A DNA stretch of 64,000 nt, taken from Amycolatopsis sacchari (GTDB lineage Bacteria > Actinomycetota > Actinomycetes > Mycobacteriales > Pseudonocardiaceae). Below the pieces are notes generated by a model that saw only the letters and a program-made list of their open reading frames with translations, did not search any database and was not told where the DNA came from. Shown piece by piece: positions 52,822 to 61,960 of this stretch (positions within the stretch are counted from its first letter, which is position 1; each line of letters begins with the position of its first letter). The stretch spans positions 124,001-188,000 of the forward strand of contig NZ_FORP01000015.1 of assembly GCF_900114035.1 (NCBI RefSeq). The letters are read 5' to 3'. The position numbers and the translations under genes are program-made.

Positions 52822-53178
52822 TTACTCGTGCCTGCCGAACAGTCCGAGCTGCTCACCGCCCAGCACGTGCGCGTGCACGTGGAAGACGGTCTGCCCCGCG
52901 TCACTGTCCGTGTTGAACACAACGCGGTAGCCGGTGTCCTTGATTCCCTCGAGCTCCGCGACCTTCTCCGCGGTCTTCACCACATCCGCGAGCAGCTGCG
53001 GGTCGGCCGCGGCGAGCTCGGCCACGTTGCGGTACCTCTTGCGCGGCACCACCAGCACGTGCACCCGCGCCTGCGGCCGGATGTCCCGGAACGCGAACGT
53101 GGTGTCGTCGGAGTACACCACGTCAGCGGGAATCTCCCCCGCGATGATCCGCTCGAACAAGGTCTCCGCATCACTCAT
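52822..53178 (-). CDS. HIT-family nucleotide-binding protein
   Basis: This 118-residue histidine-triad protein has TLFERIIAGEIPADVVYSDD at the start and the triad HVHAHVLGG near residue 100. Members hydrolyse nucleotide phosphoramidates such as AMP-lysine. The ATG at 53178 begins the domain; the upstream in-frame extension is not homologous. It lies upstream of phoH on the same strand, probably co-transcribed. Confidence 0.93.
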   Translation of the reverse strand: MSDAETLFERIIAGEIPADVVYSDDTTFAFRDIRPQARVHVLVVPRKRYRNVAELAAADPQLLADVVKTAEKVAELEGIKDTGYRVVFNTDSDAGQTVFHVHAHVLGGEQLGLFGRHE

Positions 53179-53219
53179 GGCCCGGAAGCCTAACCAAACC
53201 ACCAGGACAACGACACCAG

Positions 53220-53545
53220 CACCGCAGCGGAACGGCACCCGGCAACGAAACCGGCACCGCCGGATGGGGGTCCAGGGGGCGAGCCCCCTGGCGGGGGTTT
53301 GGGGGTCCGACCCCCAAGAAGAAATTCGGATGCCCCGCCGAGCGCGAAGGCCGAAGGCCGAGCGCGAGACGCCGCGGTGGCGGCGAGACCTGGGGGTCGC
53401 CCCACCGCCGCCGCGGCTCCGCCGGACCGAGGGGGGAGGTGTCCGGCGGGGTCTGGGTACCCGGGACTACCTCCGGCCCCAGGTGCTGGGCTCAGCGTAG
53501 TGGCTGGGCGCGCCGTAACGCCATATTGCATCTTGATTTTTCCGG
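53220..53545. repeat. Intergenic double hairpin and repeat-like DNA between HIT and rsmE
   Basis: CCAGGGGGC/GCCCCCTGG (53272-53291) and TTGGGGGTC/GACCCCCAA (53299-53317) form two consecutive near-perfect hairpins. They are followed by low-complexity GCGAAGGCCGAAGGCCGAGCGCGA and a GC-rich stretch. No gene is visible in the roughly 380-base gap. AT-rich bases ATATTGCATCTTGATTTTT at 53522-53540 stand out and may be a promoter or hairpin tail. Sequences of this GGGGGTCCAGGGGGCGAGCCC type recur in many actinomycete genomes. Confidence 0.65.
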
Positions 53546-53559
53546 TTTTGCCCCGGGGT

Positions 53560-54312
53560 TCACTCCCACCTGGTGGTGCGGGCACCCAGCGCGCCCAGTG
53601 CGACGGCCGCGGCGGTGGACGTGCGCAGGACCGTCGGGCCGAGCCGGACGGGGATCGCACCGGCCGCGCACAGGGTGTCCAGCTCGGCATCCGTGATGCC
53701 GCCTTCGGGGCCCACCACCAGCAGCAGATCCCCCTCGGTGGGAAGGTCGACCGTGGTGAGCCGCTGTTCGGCGGTGCCTTCGAGGACCAGTGCGAGCGCG
53801 GCGTCCTCGACCGCGGCCGCCAACGACGCCGTGTCGACCGGTTCCGGTACCTCGGGCACCCACAGCCGCCGGGCCTGCTTCGCGGCGGCGCGTGCGGTGT
53901 TTTGCCAGCGGGCCAACGCCTTCGCGCCGCGCGGGCCCTCTTCCCAGCGCGCAACGCTGCGTTCGGCGCGCCACGGCAGGATCGCGTCGGCACCGGCCTC
54001 CGTGGCCAGCTCGACCGCCAGCTCGCCGCGGTCCCCCTTCGCGAGTGCCTGCACGACGACGACCCGCAACCGCGGCTCGGGCTCGCTCCAGCGGCGCTCC
54101 ACCACGAGGTCCAGCGCCGGGTCGCGCCCCGCCCGGACGGCGTCGACCACGCAGTCGGCCGCCGCACCCTTGCCGTCGGACAGCACGAGCCGCTCCCCGG
54201 CCCGCATGCGCCGGACGGTGACGGCGTGCCGCGCCTCGTCGCCGTCGAGCACGGCACGCGAACCCGCCGGCAGTTCCCCGACGAGGAACACCGGCGCGGT
54301 CGTGCCCGGCAT
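53560..54312 (-). CDS. rsmE: 16S rRNA (uracil-1498-N3)-methyltransferase
   Basis: This 250-residue SPOUT methyltransferase has an N-terminal PUA-like domain (GDEARHAVTVRRMRAGERLVLSDGKG) and the knotted SAM site (DLLLVVGPEGGITDAELDTL; VRLGPTVLRTSTAAAVAL). It methylates U1498 in the decoding region of 16S rRNA. Its ATG overlaps the dnaJ stop as TAATG. The hrcA-dnaJ-rsmE order is the usual one. Confidence 0.95.
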   Translation of the reverse strand: MPGTTAPVFLVGELPAGSRAVLDGDEARHAVTVRRMRAGERLVLSDGKGAAADCVVDAVRAGRDPALDLVVERRWSEPEPRLRVVVVQALAKGDRGELAVELATEAGADAILPWRAERSVARWEEGPRGAKALARWQNTARAAAKQARRLWVPEVPEPVDTASLAAAVEDAALALVLEGTAEQRLTTVDLPTEGDLLLVVGPEGGITDAELDTLCAAGAIPVRLGPTVLRTSTAAAVALGALGARTTRWE

Positions 54313-55475
54313 TACCGGTGGCTCTTGGCGCGCAGCTTCGAGAACAGCCCGCCCGACCGGCCGCCCGAGGCCAGCGTCGACACGTCCTCACCACGCTGCT
54401 GGGCCAGCTCACGCAGCAGCTCGCGCTGCGCCTCGTCGAGCTTGGTCGGCACCACGACATCGATGTGGACGTGCAGGTCACCGCGGCCGTCCACGCGCCC
54501 GGACGAGCGCAGCCGCGGCATGCCCTTGCCGGGCAGCAGCAGCTCCGCGCCCGGCTGCGTGCCCGGGTCGATGTCCAGCTCGTACTCGCCGTCGATCAGC
54601 GTCTCCAGCGGCACGGTGGCGCCCAGCGCGGCCGTCGTCATCGGCACGCGGAGGTTGCAGTGCAGGTCGTGGCCCTCGCGGAGGAACACGTCGTGCGGCT
54701 CCTCGTCGATCTCCACGTACAGGTCACCCGCCGGGCCACCGCCGGGGCCGACCTCGCCCTGGCCGGACAGCCGGATGCGCATGCCGTCGCCGACACCGGC
54801 CGGGATCTTCGCCGTCACCGTGCGGCGGGCCCGCACGCGGCCGTCGCCACCGCACTGGCGGCACGGGTCCGTGATGACCTCGCCGTAGCCGCGGCACACC
54901 GGGCACGGCCGCGCCGTGACCACCTGGCCGAGGAACGACCGCTGCACCGACTGGATCTCGCCCTGGCCGTTGCAGGTGTCGCAGGTCTTGACGGTGCCGC
55001 CGGGGGCGGTGCCGTTGCCGTGGCAGACGTCGCACAGGATCGCGGTGTCGACCGGGATCTCCTTGTTGACGCCGGTCGCGCACTCCTCCAGCGTGAGGCT
55101 GATCCGGATCAGCGCGTCCGAACCCGGCTGCACGCGGCTGCGGGGACCGCGGCCGCGGCCGGCACCGGTCGCGGCGCCGAAGAACGCGTCCATGATGTCG
55201 CCGAGGCCGCCGAACCCGGCGAACGGGTCACCACCGCCGCCGCGGGCGCCGGCGCCGTTGTCCAGCGGGTCGCCGCCGAGGTCGACGATCTTGCGCTTCT
55301 GCGGGTCGGAGAGGACCTCGTACGCCGTGGTCACCTCGCTGAACTTCTGCTGCGCGTCCTCGGCGGGGTTGACGTCGGGGTGCAGCTCCCTGGCCAGCTT
55401 CCGGTACGCGCGTTTGATCTCCTGATCACTCGCGTTCTTCGGCACGCCCAGGATGCCGTAGTAGTCCCTCGCCAC
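54312..55475 (-). CDS. dnaJ: Chaperone protein DnaJ (DnaJ2 type)
   Basis: This about 387-residue type I J protein starts [35 protein letters not shown] with the HPD motif, has a Gly/Phe-rich linker ([22 protein letters not shown]) and four zinc repeats [24 protein letters not shown] and CRQCGGDG. The C-terminal substrate domains follow. It stimulates DnaK ATPase. I prefer the GTG at 55475, which is 11 bases from GGAGG, over the ATG at 55484, only 2 bases from it; homologues begin near MARDYY. Confidence 0.95.
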   Translation of the reverse strand: MARDYYGILGVPKNASDQEIKRAYRKLARELHPDVNPAEDAQQKFSEVTTAYEVLSDPQKRKIVDLGGDPLDNGAGARGGGGDPFAGFGGLGDIMDAFFGAATGAGRGRGPRSRVQPGSDALIRISLTLEECATGVNKEIPVDTAILCDVCHGNGTAPGGTVKTCDTCNGQGEIQSVQRSFLGQVVTARPCPVCRGYGEVITDPCRQCGGDGRVRARRTVTAKIPAGVGDGMRIRLSGQGEVGPGGGPAGDLYVEIDEEPHDVFLREGHDLHCNLRVPMTTAALGATVPLETLIDGEYELDIDPGTQPGAELLLPGKGMPRLRSSGRVDGRGDLHVHIDVVVPTKLDEAQRELLRELAQQRGEDVSTLASGGRSGGLFSKLRAKSHR

Positions 55476-55516
55476 CGTTCTCATGTCCTCCTGCCAAAGC
55501 CCTCGAAGCTCGCCGG

Positions 55517-56542
55517 TCAGTTGCCGGCCAGGATCTGGCCCACGTAGTTGGCGACCGCGCGCACCGCGGCGATCGTGCCGGGGTAGTCCATCCGGGTCGG
55601 CCCGACGATGCCCATGCCGCCCAGGAGCACGTCGTCCTTCCCGTAGCCGATGGACACCACGGAGGTGCTGCGCATCTGCTCGTCCTCATTCTCCTCGCCG
55701 ATGCGCACCGTGATCGCACCGGGGTTGCGGGCCGCGGCCAGCAGCTTCAGCACCACGACCTGCTCCTCGAGGGCCTCCAGCACCTGCCGCAGCGAGCCGG
55801 GGAAGTCCGCCACGTTGCGGGTCAGGTTCGCCGTGCCGCCGAGGACGAGCCGCTCCTCCGGGTGCTCCACGAGGTGTTCGACCAGTACCGTACAGATCCG
55901 CACGAGCGCGTCGTGCAGCTCGTGCGGCGCCTGCTCGGGCAGCTCCGCCACGCGCGCGGCGGCGTCGGTGAGCCTGCGGCCGGACAGCTTGGAGTTCAGC
56001 ACGTCCCGGATGCGCGCCACGTCCTCCTCGGGCAGCACGTCCCCGAGGTCGATGGTGCGCTGGTCGACGCGGCCCGAGTCGGTGATGACGACGAGCATCA
56101 GCCGGGCCGGGGTCAGCGGCACCACCTCCAGGTGGCGCAGCGTCGCGTTGGACATCGTCGGGTACTGGATGACCGCGACCTGCCTGGTCAGCTGGGCGAG
56201 CAGCCGGACCGACCGGCGCAGCACGTCGTCGAGGTCCAGCGCCCCGTCGAGGAAGCTGATGATCGCCCGCCGCTCGGCGCTGCTCAGCGGCTTGATGTCG
56301 GCGAGCCGGTTGACGAACAGGCGGTACCCCTTGTCGGTCGGGATCCGCCCCGCGCTCGTGTGCGGCTGCGTGATGTAGCCCTCCTCCTCGAGGGCCGCCA
56401 TGTCGTTGCGCACGGTCGCGCTCGACACGCCCAGGTTGTGCCGGTCGACGATCGCCTTGGACCCGACCGGCTCGTGGTGGGCGACGTAGTCGGCGACGAT
56501 GGCGCGCAGCACTTCGAAGCGACGCTCTTCCGAGCTGGCCAC
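55517..56542 (-). CDS. hrcA: Heat-inducible transcription repressor HrcA
   Basis: This 341-residue repressor has an N-terminal winged helix with [44 protein letters not shown] and [19 protein letters not shown]-like domain follows and the family end [31 protein letters not shown]. HrcA binds the CIRCE operator and is folded by GroE. A CIRCE-like site lies 50-76 bases before its GTG start, so hrcA-dnaJ is autoregulated. The GTG follows GGAGG by 6 bases. Confidence 0.96.
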   Translation of the reverse strand: MASSEERRFEVLRAIVADYVAHHEPVGSKAIVDRHNLGVSSATVRNDMAALEEEGYITQPHTSAGRIPTDKGYRLFVNRLADIKPLSSAERRAIISFLDGALDLDDVLRRSVRLLAQLTRQVAVIQYPTMSNATLRHLEVVPLTPARLMLVVITDSGRVDQRTIDLGDVLPEEDVARIRDVLNSKLSGRRLTDAAARVAELPEQAPHELHDALVRICTVLVEHLVEHPEERLVLGGTANLTRNVADFPGSLRQVLEALEEQVVVLKLLAAARNPGAITVRIGEENEDEQMRSTSVVSIGYGKDDVLLGGMGIVGPTRMDYPGTIAAVRAVANYVGQILAGN

Positions 56543-56591
56543 CCTTCACCTCCGCGTTCGGTGCACCCCTGTACATCGAGTTTAGGCGAAG

Positions 56592-56618
56592 TTGTCACTC
56601 CCCTGCCCTGAGTGCCAG
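56592..56618 (-). promoter_or_regulatory. CIRCE operator of the hrcA-dnaJ operon
   Basis: TTGTCACTC (56592-56600) and GAGTGCCAG (56610-56618) are separated by exactly 9 bases. The known CIRCE consensus is TTAGCACTC, 9 bases, GAGTGCTAA; 14 of 18 positions agree and the inner five on each arm (CACTC/GAGTG) are perfect. A possible GTGACA -35 overlaps the left arm on the minus strand. Confidence 0.8.
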
Positions 56619-56628
56619 CGAGGGGCTC

Positions 56629-56806
56629 ACGAATTCCGGGAAGCGGGGGTTCACCCCCGCTTGGCCGGGTTCCGGTCCCACGGCTGGCGGGGACCAGCTG
56701 GACCAGCTCGGCGCGGAAGGCGAAGTCCGCGGCGAGCAGCGCCGGTACGGCGGAGTCGTCCCACCGGTTCCACGCTTCCGCGTAGAACCGGTGGACCAGC
56801 TCACGA
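56629..56806 (-). pseudogene. SnoaL-like gene fragment joined to a decayed copy of the mmsA 3' end
   Basis: Just after mmsA the minus strand reads TRELVHRFYAEAWNRWDD, then SAVPALLAADFAFRAE, the N-terminal helix of SnoaL-like polyketide-cyclase-fold proteins. Homology stops after about 32 residues. The following 60 bases (56629-56690) resemble the last bases of mmsA: CACGAATTCCGGGAAGC against CACGAGTTCCGGGGGAAGC, followed in both by GAGG or GGGG and TTCAC. No start codon or full domain remains. Confidence 0.6.
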
Positions 56807-58291
56807 GTTCCGGGGGAAGCCGAGGTTCACGCCGCCCTGGCTGGGGTCGGGCCAGCGGCTCGTGACGACCTTGCGCCGGGTGAAGAAGTGGAAGCCCTCC
56901 GGGCCGTAGGCGTGGCTGTCGCCGAACAGGGAGTCCTTCCAGCCGCCGAAGGAGTAGTAGCCGACGGGGACCGGGATGGGCACGTTGAGCCCCACCATGC
57001 CGACCTCCACCTCGTTCTGGAACCGGCGCGCGGCCCGGCCGTCGTTGGTGAAGATCGCCGTGCCGTTGCCGTAGGCGTTCGCGTTGACCAGCTCCAGTGC
57101 CTCGTCGTACGTCCGTGCCCGCACGACCGACAGCACCGGGCCGAAGATCTCGTCGCGGTAGACCGACATCTCGGGCGTGACGTGGTCGAACAACGTCGGG
57201 CCCAGCCAGAAGCCGCCGCCGTCGACGGCCACGTCACGCCCGTCCACGACCAGCGACGCGCCCTCGGCGAGCCCGGCCTCCACATAGGACCGCACGCGGT
57301 CCCGGTGCGCCGCGGTGACCAGCGGCCCCATCTCCGACGCCGGGTCCCGCCCGTCGCCCACCTTGAGCCGCGTCATCCGCTCCGTGACCTTCGCCACCAG
57401 CTCGTCGGCGACCGGCTCGACCGCGACGACCACCGACACCGCCATGCACCGCTCCCCCGCCGAGCCGAAGCCCGCCGAGACGGCGGCGTCGGCGGCCAGG
57501 TCGAGGTCGGCGTCGGGCAGCACGACCATGTGGTTCTTCGCCCCGCCCAGCGCCTGCACGCGCTTGCCGTGCGCGGTGCCGGTCTCGTAGACGTAGCGGG
57601 CGATGGGCGTCGAGCCGACGAACGAGATCGCCTTCACCGCGGGGTGTTCGAGGAGCCCGTCGACCGCGACCTTGTCGCCGTGCAGCACGTTGAGCACCCC
57701 GGCGGGCAACCCCGCCTCGGCGAACAGCTCGGCGATGAACACCGACGCCGACGGGTCCTTCTCGCTCGGCTTGAGGACCACGGTGTTGCCGCACGCCAGC
57801 GCGTTCGGCACGAACCACAGCGGCACCATCGCCGGGAAGTTGAACGGCGAGATCACGCCGACCACGCCCAGCGGCTGCGCGATCGAGTACACGTCCACGC
57901 CCCGGGAAGCGTTTTCGCTGTACCCGCCCTTGAGCAGCTGCGGTGCCCCGCACGCGTACTCGACGTTCTCGATGGCGCGGGCGATCTCGCCCGCCGCGTC
58001 GGACTCGACCTTGCCGTGCTCACTCGTGATGATCTTCGCCAGCTCGTCCTTGCGCGCGGCCAGCAGCTCGCGGAAGGCGAACAACACGCGGCTGCGTGCC
58101 GCGAGCGAGGTGTCGCGCCAGGCGGGGAAGGCGCGGGCCGCGGCGGCGACCGCCTCCTCGACCTGCGCGGTGCCCGCGAAGTCGACGTGCGCGCGGACCT
58201 CGCCGGTCGCCGGGTCGAACACCTCGCCCGTCCGCTCCGCGACGCCGCCCCACGGTTTGCCGTCGATCCAGTGGCTGATGCGGCCGGTCAT
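56801..58291 (-). CDS. mmsA: CoA-acylating (methyl)malonate-semialdehyde dehydrogenase
   Basis: This 496-residue aldehyde dehydrogenase has the MMSDH pattern. It starts ISHWIDGKPWGGVAERTGEVFDPATGEV, has GVISPFNFPAMVPLWFVPNALACGNTVVLKPSEKDPSA, GGAKNHMVVLPDADLDLA and the catalytic cysteine in GSAGERCMAVSV. The enzyme converts methylmalonate or malonate semialdehyde plus CoA to propionyl- or acetyl-CoA. It is coupled (ATGA) to a class III aminotransferase, which would supply malonate semialdehyde from beta-alanine. Confidence 0.94.
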   Translation of the reverse strand: MTGRISHWIDGKPWGGVAERTGEVFDPATGEVRAHVDFAGTAQVEEAVAAAARAFPAWRDTSLAARSRVLFAFRELLAARKDELAKIITSEHGKVESDAAGEIARAIENVEYACGAPQLLKGGYSENASRGVDVYSIAQPLGVVGVISPFNFPAMVPLWFVPNALACGNTVVLKPSEKDPSASVFIAELFAEAGLPAGVLNVLHGDKVAVDGLLEHPAVKAISFVGSTPIARYVYETGTAHGKRVQALGGAKNHMVVLPDADLDLAADAAVSAGFGSAGERCMAVSVVVAVEPVADELVAKVTERMTRLKVGDGRDPASEMGPLVTAAHRDRVRSYVEAGLAEGASLVVDGRDVAVDGGGFWLGPTLFDHVTPEMSVYRDEIFGPVLSVVRARTYDEALELVNANAYGNGTAIFTNDGRAARRFQNEVEVGMVGLNVPIPVPVGYYSFGGWKDSLFGDSHAYGPEGFHFFTRRKVVTSRWPDPSQGGVNLGFPRNS

Positions 58292-59580
58292 CGCGCCACC
58301 TCCGCGACCGACGCCTCCAGGATCTCCAGCGCCTCGTCAGCCTCTTCGCCGGTGAGCGTCATCGGCGGGGCGAGGCGGAGGACGTTGCCGTGCAGGCCAC
58401 CCTTGCCGACGAGCAGCCCGCGTGCCTTGGTCTCCTCCAGCAGCGCGGCGGCGTTCGGCGGGCTCGGGTCCTTGCCCCCGGACTCCACGAGTTCCACGCC
58501 GATCATGAGCCCCTTGCCCCGCACGTCGCCGATGATGTCGTAGCGCTCGCCGAGGTCCCGCAGCCCCGCGATCAGGTGGTGCCCGAGCTTTTCCGCGTTG
58601 CCCTGCAGATCGCGGTCGAGCAGGTAGTCCAAAGTGGCCTTCGCGCCGGCGGTGGCGACGGGGTTGCCGCCGAACGTCGAGATCGAGTTCGCGGTCAGGC
58701 AGTCCATCAGGTCGCCGCGGGCGACGACCCCGCCGATCGCGAGGCCGTTGCCCAGCCCCTTGGCGAACGTCATCGCGTCCGGTGTCACGCCGTGCGCCTG
58801 GATGCCCCAGAAGTGCTCGCCCGTGCGGCCCCAGCCGGTCTGGACCTCGTCGGAGATCAGCAGGATCCCGTAGGAGTCCAGCACCTCCTTGAACGCGGCG
58901 AACAACCCGTCCGGCGGCACGTTGAACCCGCCCACGCCCTGGATCGGCTCGGCGATGAGCGCGGCCACGTCCCCGGCGGTCGTCGTCTGCAGCACGTCAC
59001 GCAGGTCGTCGGTGCACGCCTTGATGTAGTCGGCGTCGGGCAGCGAGCCGAACGGGTCGCGGTAGCGGTACCCGCCGTGCACGTAGCTGACCTTGACCGG
59101 GGACAGCGAACTGGCCGCCCAGCCGCGGTTGCCGGTGATGCCGATCGTGCCGAACGCCCTGCCGTGGTAGGAGTTCCGCAGTGCCAGTACCTGGTTGCTG
59201 CGCCGGTACTGCGTCGCGAGCATGAGCGCGGTCTCGTTGGCCTCGGTGCCGGAGTTGGTGAAGAACACCTTGGCCTCCGGGATGCCGGACAGCTCCGCGA
59301 TCCGCTCCGCGAGCTCCACCTGCCTGCGGATGAGGTACAGCGTCGAGGTGTGCAGCACGCCGGTGTCGAGCTGCGCGCGGATGGCGTCGGAGATCTCGGC
59401 GATGTCGTAGCCGATGGCGTTGGTCAGGATGCCGGCGAAGAAGTCGAGGTAGGTGTTGCCCTCGGCGTCGGTGACGCGCCTGCCCTGCGCGCGCACGATC
59501 TCGATCGGCTCGTCGTAGTACAGGGCCAGCCACTGGGGCAGGACGGCGCGGTGCCGGGCCAACAGCTCTGCTTCGCTCAT
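58288..59580 (-). CDS. Class III aminotransferase (beta-alanine/GABA type)
   Basis: This 430-residue PLP enzyme has FFTNSGTEANETALMLA, YHGRAFGTIG, the PLP-aspartate region LLISDEVQTGWGRTGEHFW and the Schiff-base lysine in PDAMTFAKGLGNGLAIGG. It resembles the AGXT2 and beta-alanine/4-aminobutyrate aminotransferases. With mmsA directly downstream the most likely reaction is beta-alanine plus an oxo acid to malonate semialdehyde. It is divergent from the PucR regulator across an 84-base gap with an inverted repeat. Confidence 0.9.
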   Translation of the reverse strand: MSEAELLARHRAVLPQWLALYYDEPIEIVRAQGRRVTDAEGNTYLDFFAGILTNAIGYDIAEISDAIRAQLDTGVLHTSTLYLIRRQVELAERIAELSGIPEAKVFFTNSGTEANETALMLATQYRRSNQVLALRNSYHGRAFGTIGITGNRGWAASSLSPVKVSYVHGGYRYRDPFGSLPDADYIKACTDDLRDVLQTTTAGDVAALIAEPIQGVGGFNVPPDGLFAAFKEVLDSYGILLISDEVQTGWGRTGEHFWGIQAHGVTPDAMTFAKGLGNGLAIGGVVARGDLMDCLTANSISTFGGNPVATAGAKATLDYLLDRDLQGNAEKLGHHLIAGLRDLGERYDIIGDVRGKGLMIGVELVESGGKDPSPPNAAALLEETKARGLLVGKGGLHGNVLRLAPPMTLTGEEADEALEILEASVAEVAR

Positions 59581-59625
59581 GTCCACGAGTCTCGTCAGCC
59601 GGGGCTTCGCTGGACACGAGCAACA

Positions 59626-59653
59626 TGTACGGAGAACGCCTTCCGCCCGTACA
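59626..59653. promoter_or_regulatory. Candidate PucR operator in the divergent promoter region
   Basis: TGTACGG (59626-59632) and CCGTACA (59647-59653) form a perfect 7-bp inverted repeat with a 14-base spacer, midway between the aminotransferase and PucR genes. The right arm overlaps TACAGT (59650-59655), the likely -10 of the PucR gene. Binding by PucR is inference. Confidence 0.55.
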
Positions 59654-59664
59654 GTCTGTGTCCT

Positions 59665-61254
59665 ATGTACCCGACGGTCGCCGACGTGCTCGCGCTGCCC
59701 GTGGTCCGCCACGGCCGCCCGCGCGTGGTCGCCGGGGCGGAGGGGCTGGACAAGCGGGTCCGCTGGGTGCACGTCGCGGAGGTGGCCGACATCGGGCACC
59801 TGCTCAAGGGCGGCGAACTCGTGCTGACGACGGGTATCGCGCTGCCCGACGACCCGGCGGCCCTGGCGAAGTACGTGGACGGGCTCGCCGAAGCCGGCGT
59901 CGTGGGCCTGGTGGTGGAGCTGGTGCGGCACTGGAGCGGCGGACTGCCACCGTCGCTCATCGCCGCCGCCGACCGCACCGGGTTACCGCTGATCACCCTG
60001 TCCCGCGAAACGCAGTACGTCGCAGTGACGGAGACGGTGCACGGGCTCATCGTCGACGCCCAGGTGGCGGAACTGCGCGCGGCCGAACAGGTGCACCAGG
60101 TGTTCACCGAGCTGACCGTCGCCGGGGCCGAGCCCGCCGACGTGCTGCGCGAGGTGGCCCGGCTGACCGAGCGGCCGGCGGTGCTGGAGACGCTGTCGCA
60201 CGATGTGCTCGCCTACGACGCGGCCGGTGCCGATCCGGGCGAGCTGCTGTCGGGCTGGCTGCCGCGCTCGCGTGCGGTGCACGTGGGCGAGCGCACCGGG
60301 TACGCGCCCGAAGCGGGCTGGCTGGTGACGATCGTCGGCGCGCGCGGGCACGACTGGGGGCGGCTGGTCATCGTGTCCGACGAGCCGCCGCCGCACCGGC
60401 ACGTCGTGGTCGCCGAGCGGGCCGCGTCGGCGCTGGCCGTGCACCGGCTCGTCGCGAAGGACTCCGACAGCCTGGAGCGCCAGGCGCACCGCGCCGTGCT
60501 GACCGAGCTGCTCGCGGCCCCCGTGCCGTCCGCCGAACTGCTGGCGCGTGCGTCCGCGCTGGGCGTTCCGCTGCCGGGGCGGCAGCTGGTGGGCGTGGCG
60601 CTGCGGCCGCGGCTGACGGCGACGAGGCAGCCGAGCCAGTCCGCGGCGGTGGTCCTGCGGGAGCTGGCGGAGGCGATGTCGCTCGCGGCGCGGCGGGCCC
60701 GGGTGTCGGCGCTCGTCGCGGTCGTCGACGAGCTGAGCGTGCGGGTGCTGCTTTCGTTGTCCCCCAAGGCGAACGCCGACGCCGTGCTGGACCGGCTGGC
60801 CGGCGAGGTCCGCACCCCTCGGGTGGTCGGGGCCGGTACGACGGTGCACTCCCCCGCGCACGCGCGGCGCAGCCTGGTCGAGGCGGCCCAGGTCGCCGCG
60901 GCCGCCCTGCACAGCGACGTGGATCGGTCCGTGCACCGGCTGGAGGACGTCCGGCTGCGGGGCCTGCTGCACCTGCTCGCCGACGACGAACGGGTGCAGG
61001 CGTTCGCGGCGCGGGAGCTGGGCCCGCTGCTGTCGCGGGACGCCGCGTCGGGCACGCGGCTCGTGCAGGCGCTGCGGCACTACTGCGAGCAGGGCGGGAA
61101 CAAGTCGGCCGCCGCGGCGGCGGCGCACACCTCGCGCACGGCGTACTACCAGCAGCTCGCCCGCATCGAGCAGGTGCTGGGGGTGCCGCTGGAGGACCCC
61201 GAGTCGATGCTGTCCCTCTACGTCGCGCTGCTCGCCCACGACCTCCGTCAATAG
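59665..61254 (+). CDS. PucR-family transcriptional regulator
   Basis: This 529-residue regulator has an N-terminal PucR ligand domain (PTVADVLALPVVRHGRPRVVAGAEGLDKRVRWVHVAEV, then LKGGELVLTTGIAL). A central region and GGDEF-like fold follow, then a C-terminal PucR helix-turn-helix (LVQALRHYCEQGGNKSAAAAAAHTSRTAYYQQLARIEQVLG). The family controls purine, pyrimidine and amine catabolism. It stands between the aminotransferase/mmsA operon and the NCS1/amidase operon, so it probably controls both. The ATG is 9 bases after TACAGT. Confidence 0.92.
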   Translation: MYPTVADVLALPVVRHGRPRVVAGAEGLDKRVRWVHVAEVADIGHLLKGGELVLTTGIALPDDPAALAKYVDGLAEAGVVGLVVELVRHWSGGLPPSLIAAADRTGLPLITLSRETQYVAVTETVHGLIVDAQVAELRAAEQVHQVFTELTVAGAEPADVLREVARLTERPAVLETLSHDVLAYDAAGADPGELLSGWLPRSRAVHVGERTGYAPEAGWLVTIVGARGHDWGRLVIVSDEPPPHRHVVVAERAASALAVHRLVAKDSDSLERQAHRAVLTELLAAPVPSAELLARASALGVPLPGRQLVGVALRPRLTATRQPSQSAAVVLRELAEAMSLAARRARVSALVAVVDELSVRVLLSLSPKANADAVLDRLAGEVRTPRVVGAGTTVHSPAHARRSLVEAAQVAAAALHSDVDRSVHRLEDVRLRGLLHLLADDERVQAFAARELGPLLSRDAASGTRLVQALRHYCEQGGNKSAAAAAAHTSRTAYYQQLARIEQVLGVPLEDPESMLSLYVALLAHDLRQ

Positions 61255-61307
61255 TTCACTCGGTCGTGTAGGCAAGAGTAAAGGGCGAACGGCCGATACC
61301 CCCCGTT

Positions 61308-61673
61308 ATGCCTCTTCCTACTGTCGTACCCGCTCTGGTCTCGGTGCTCGCGCTCGCGCACCCCGCCCCCGCGCAGTCCGCCCTCACCCTTTCGGTGCGG
61401 GACGAAGCCGGCCGGGGTTCGTCGGTCACGCTCGAATGCGGCCCGACCGGCGGCACCCACCCGCACCACGACCGCGCGTGCCGCACGCTCGACTCCGTGG
61501 ACGGTGACTTCGGCAAGCTGCCGAAGGAACAGATCCTCTGCACGACGATCTACGCGCCGGTCACCGTCGCCGCGACGGGCCACTGGCACGGCCGCCCGGT
61601 CGCCTATTCGCGCGAGTTCCCCAACCGCTGCAACGCCAACGCCCAGACAGCAGACGTTTTCAATTTCTCGTGA
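61308..61673 (+). CDS. Subtilisin-inhibitor-like (SSI) secreted protein
   Basis: This 121-residue secreted protein has a Sec signal (VVPALVSVLALAHPAPAQS) and a mature part matching the Streptomyces subtilisin inhibitor family. Cysteines are at 44, 58, 78 and 108, the two SSI disulfides. CTTIYAPVTVAATGHW matches the reactive-site strand and YSREFPNRCNANAQTADVFNF the end. By alignment with the SSI site Met73-Val74, P1-P1' would be Thr80-Ile81, unlike the usual Met, Lys or Arg. The target protease is unknown. A GTTATG context gives no strong ribosome site. Confidence 0.88.
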   Translation: MPLPTVVPALVSVLALAHPAPAQSALTLSVRDEAGRGSSVTLECGPTGGTHPHHDRACRTLDSVDGDFGKLPKEQILCTTIYAPVTVAATGHWHGRPVAYSREFPNRCNANAQTADVFNFS

Positions 61674-61688
61674 ATCCTGTTTGGCTGA

Positions 61689-61960
61689 CTTGCGGGCCGG
61701 TGCAGGTGGCGGAACCTGAGGCCCGCCCGCCAGCCCGACCACCACCCCTGGCGGAGGCGCCGCGCGCCGCGGTATCTCCGGCTCCGGGATCGCCTCCTCA
61801 TAGAGGCGTGCCAGGTCGCAGTGTTTGATCAACGCTGGAGGCGCTGTCCTCGCGAGGAACCGCCCACCCGTCTCCCACCACCACCCTCAACGGACGCGCT
61901 CCGCGCGGCCAACCCCATTCAAACCCGCGGCGGTGCGAGCTGCTCGGGCGGTGAAAACGC
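61689..61960. repeat. Dispersed intergenic repeat element, copies D and B
   Basis: Copy D (61689-61794) has, on the minus strand, the same ends as the distal module at 7615-7723 (GGCGATCCCGGAGC and GCACCGGCCCGCAAG) with a diverged middle. Copy B (61863-61960) shares CCGCGCGGAGCGCG, GAGACGGGTGGG and CCGAGCAGCT with the 7.5-7.7 kb region. The 450-base gap contains no other recognisable feature apart from the NCS1 promoter at its end. Confidence 0.65.
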
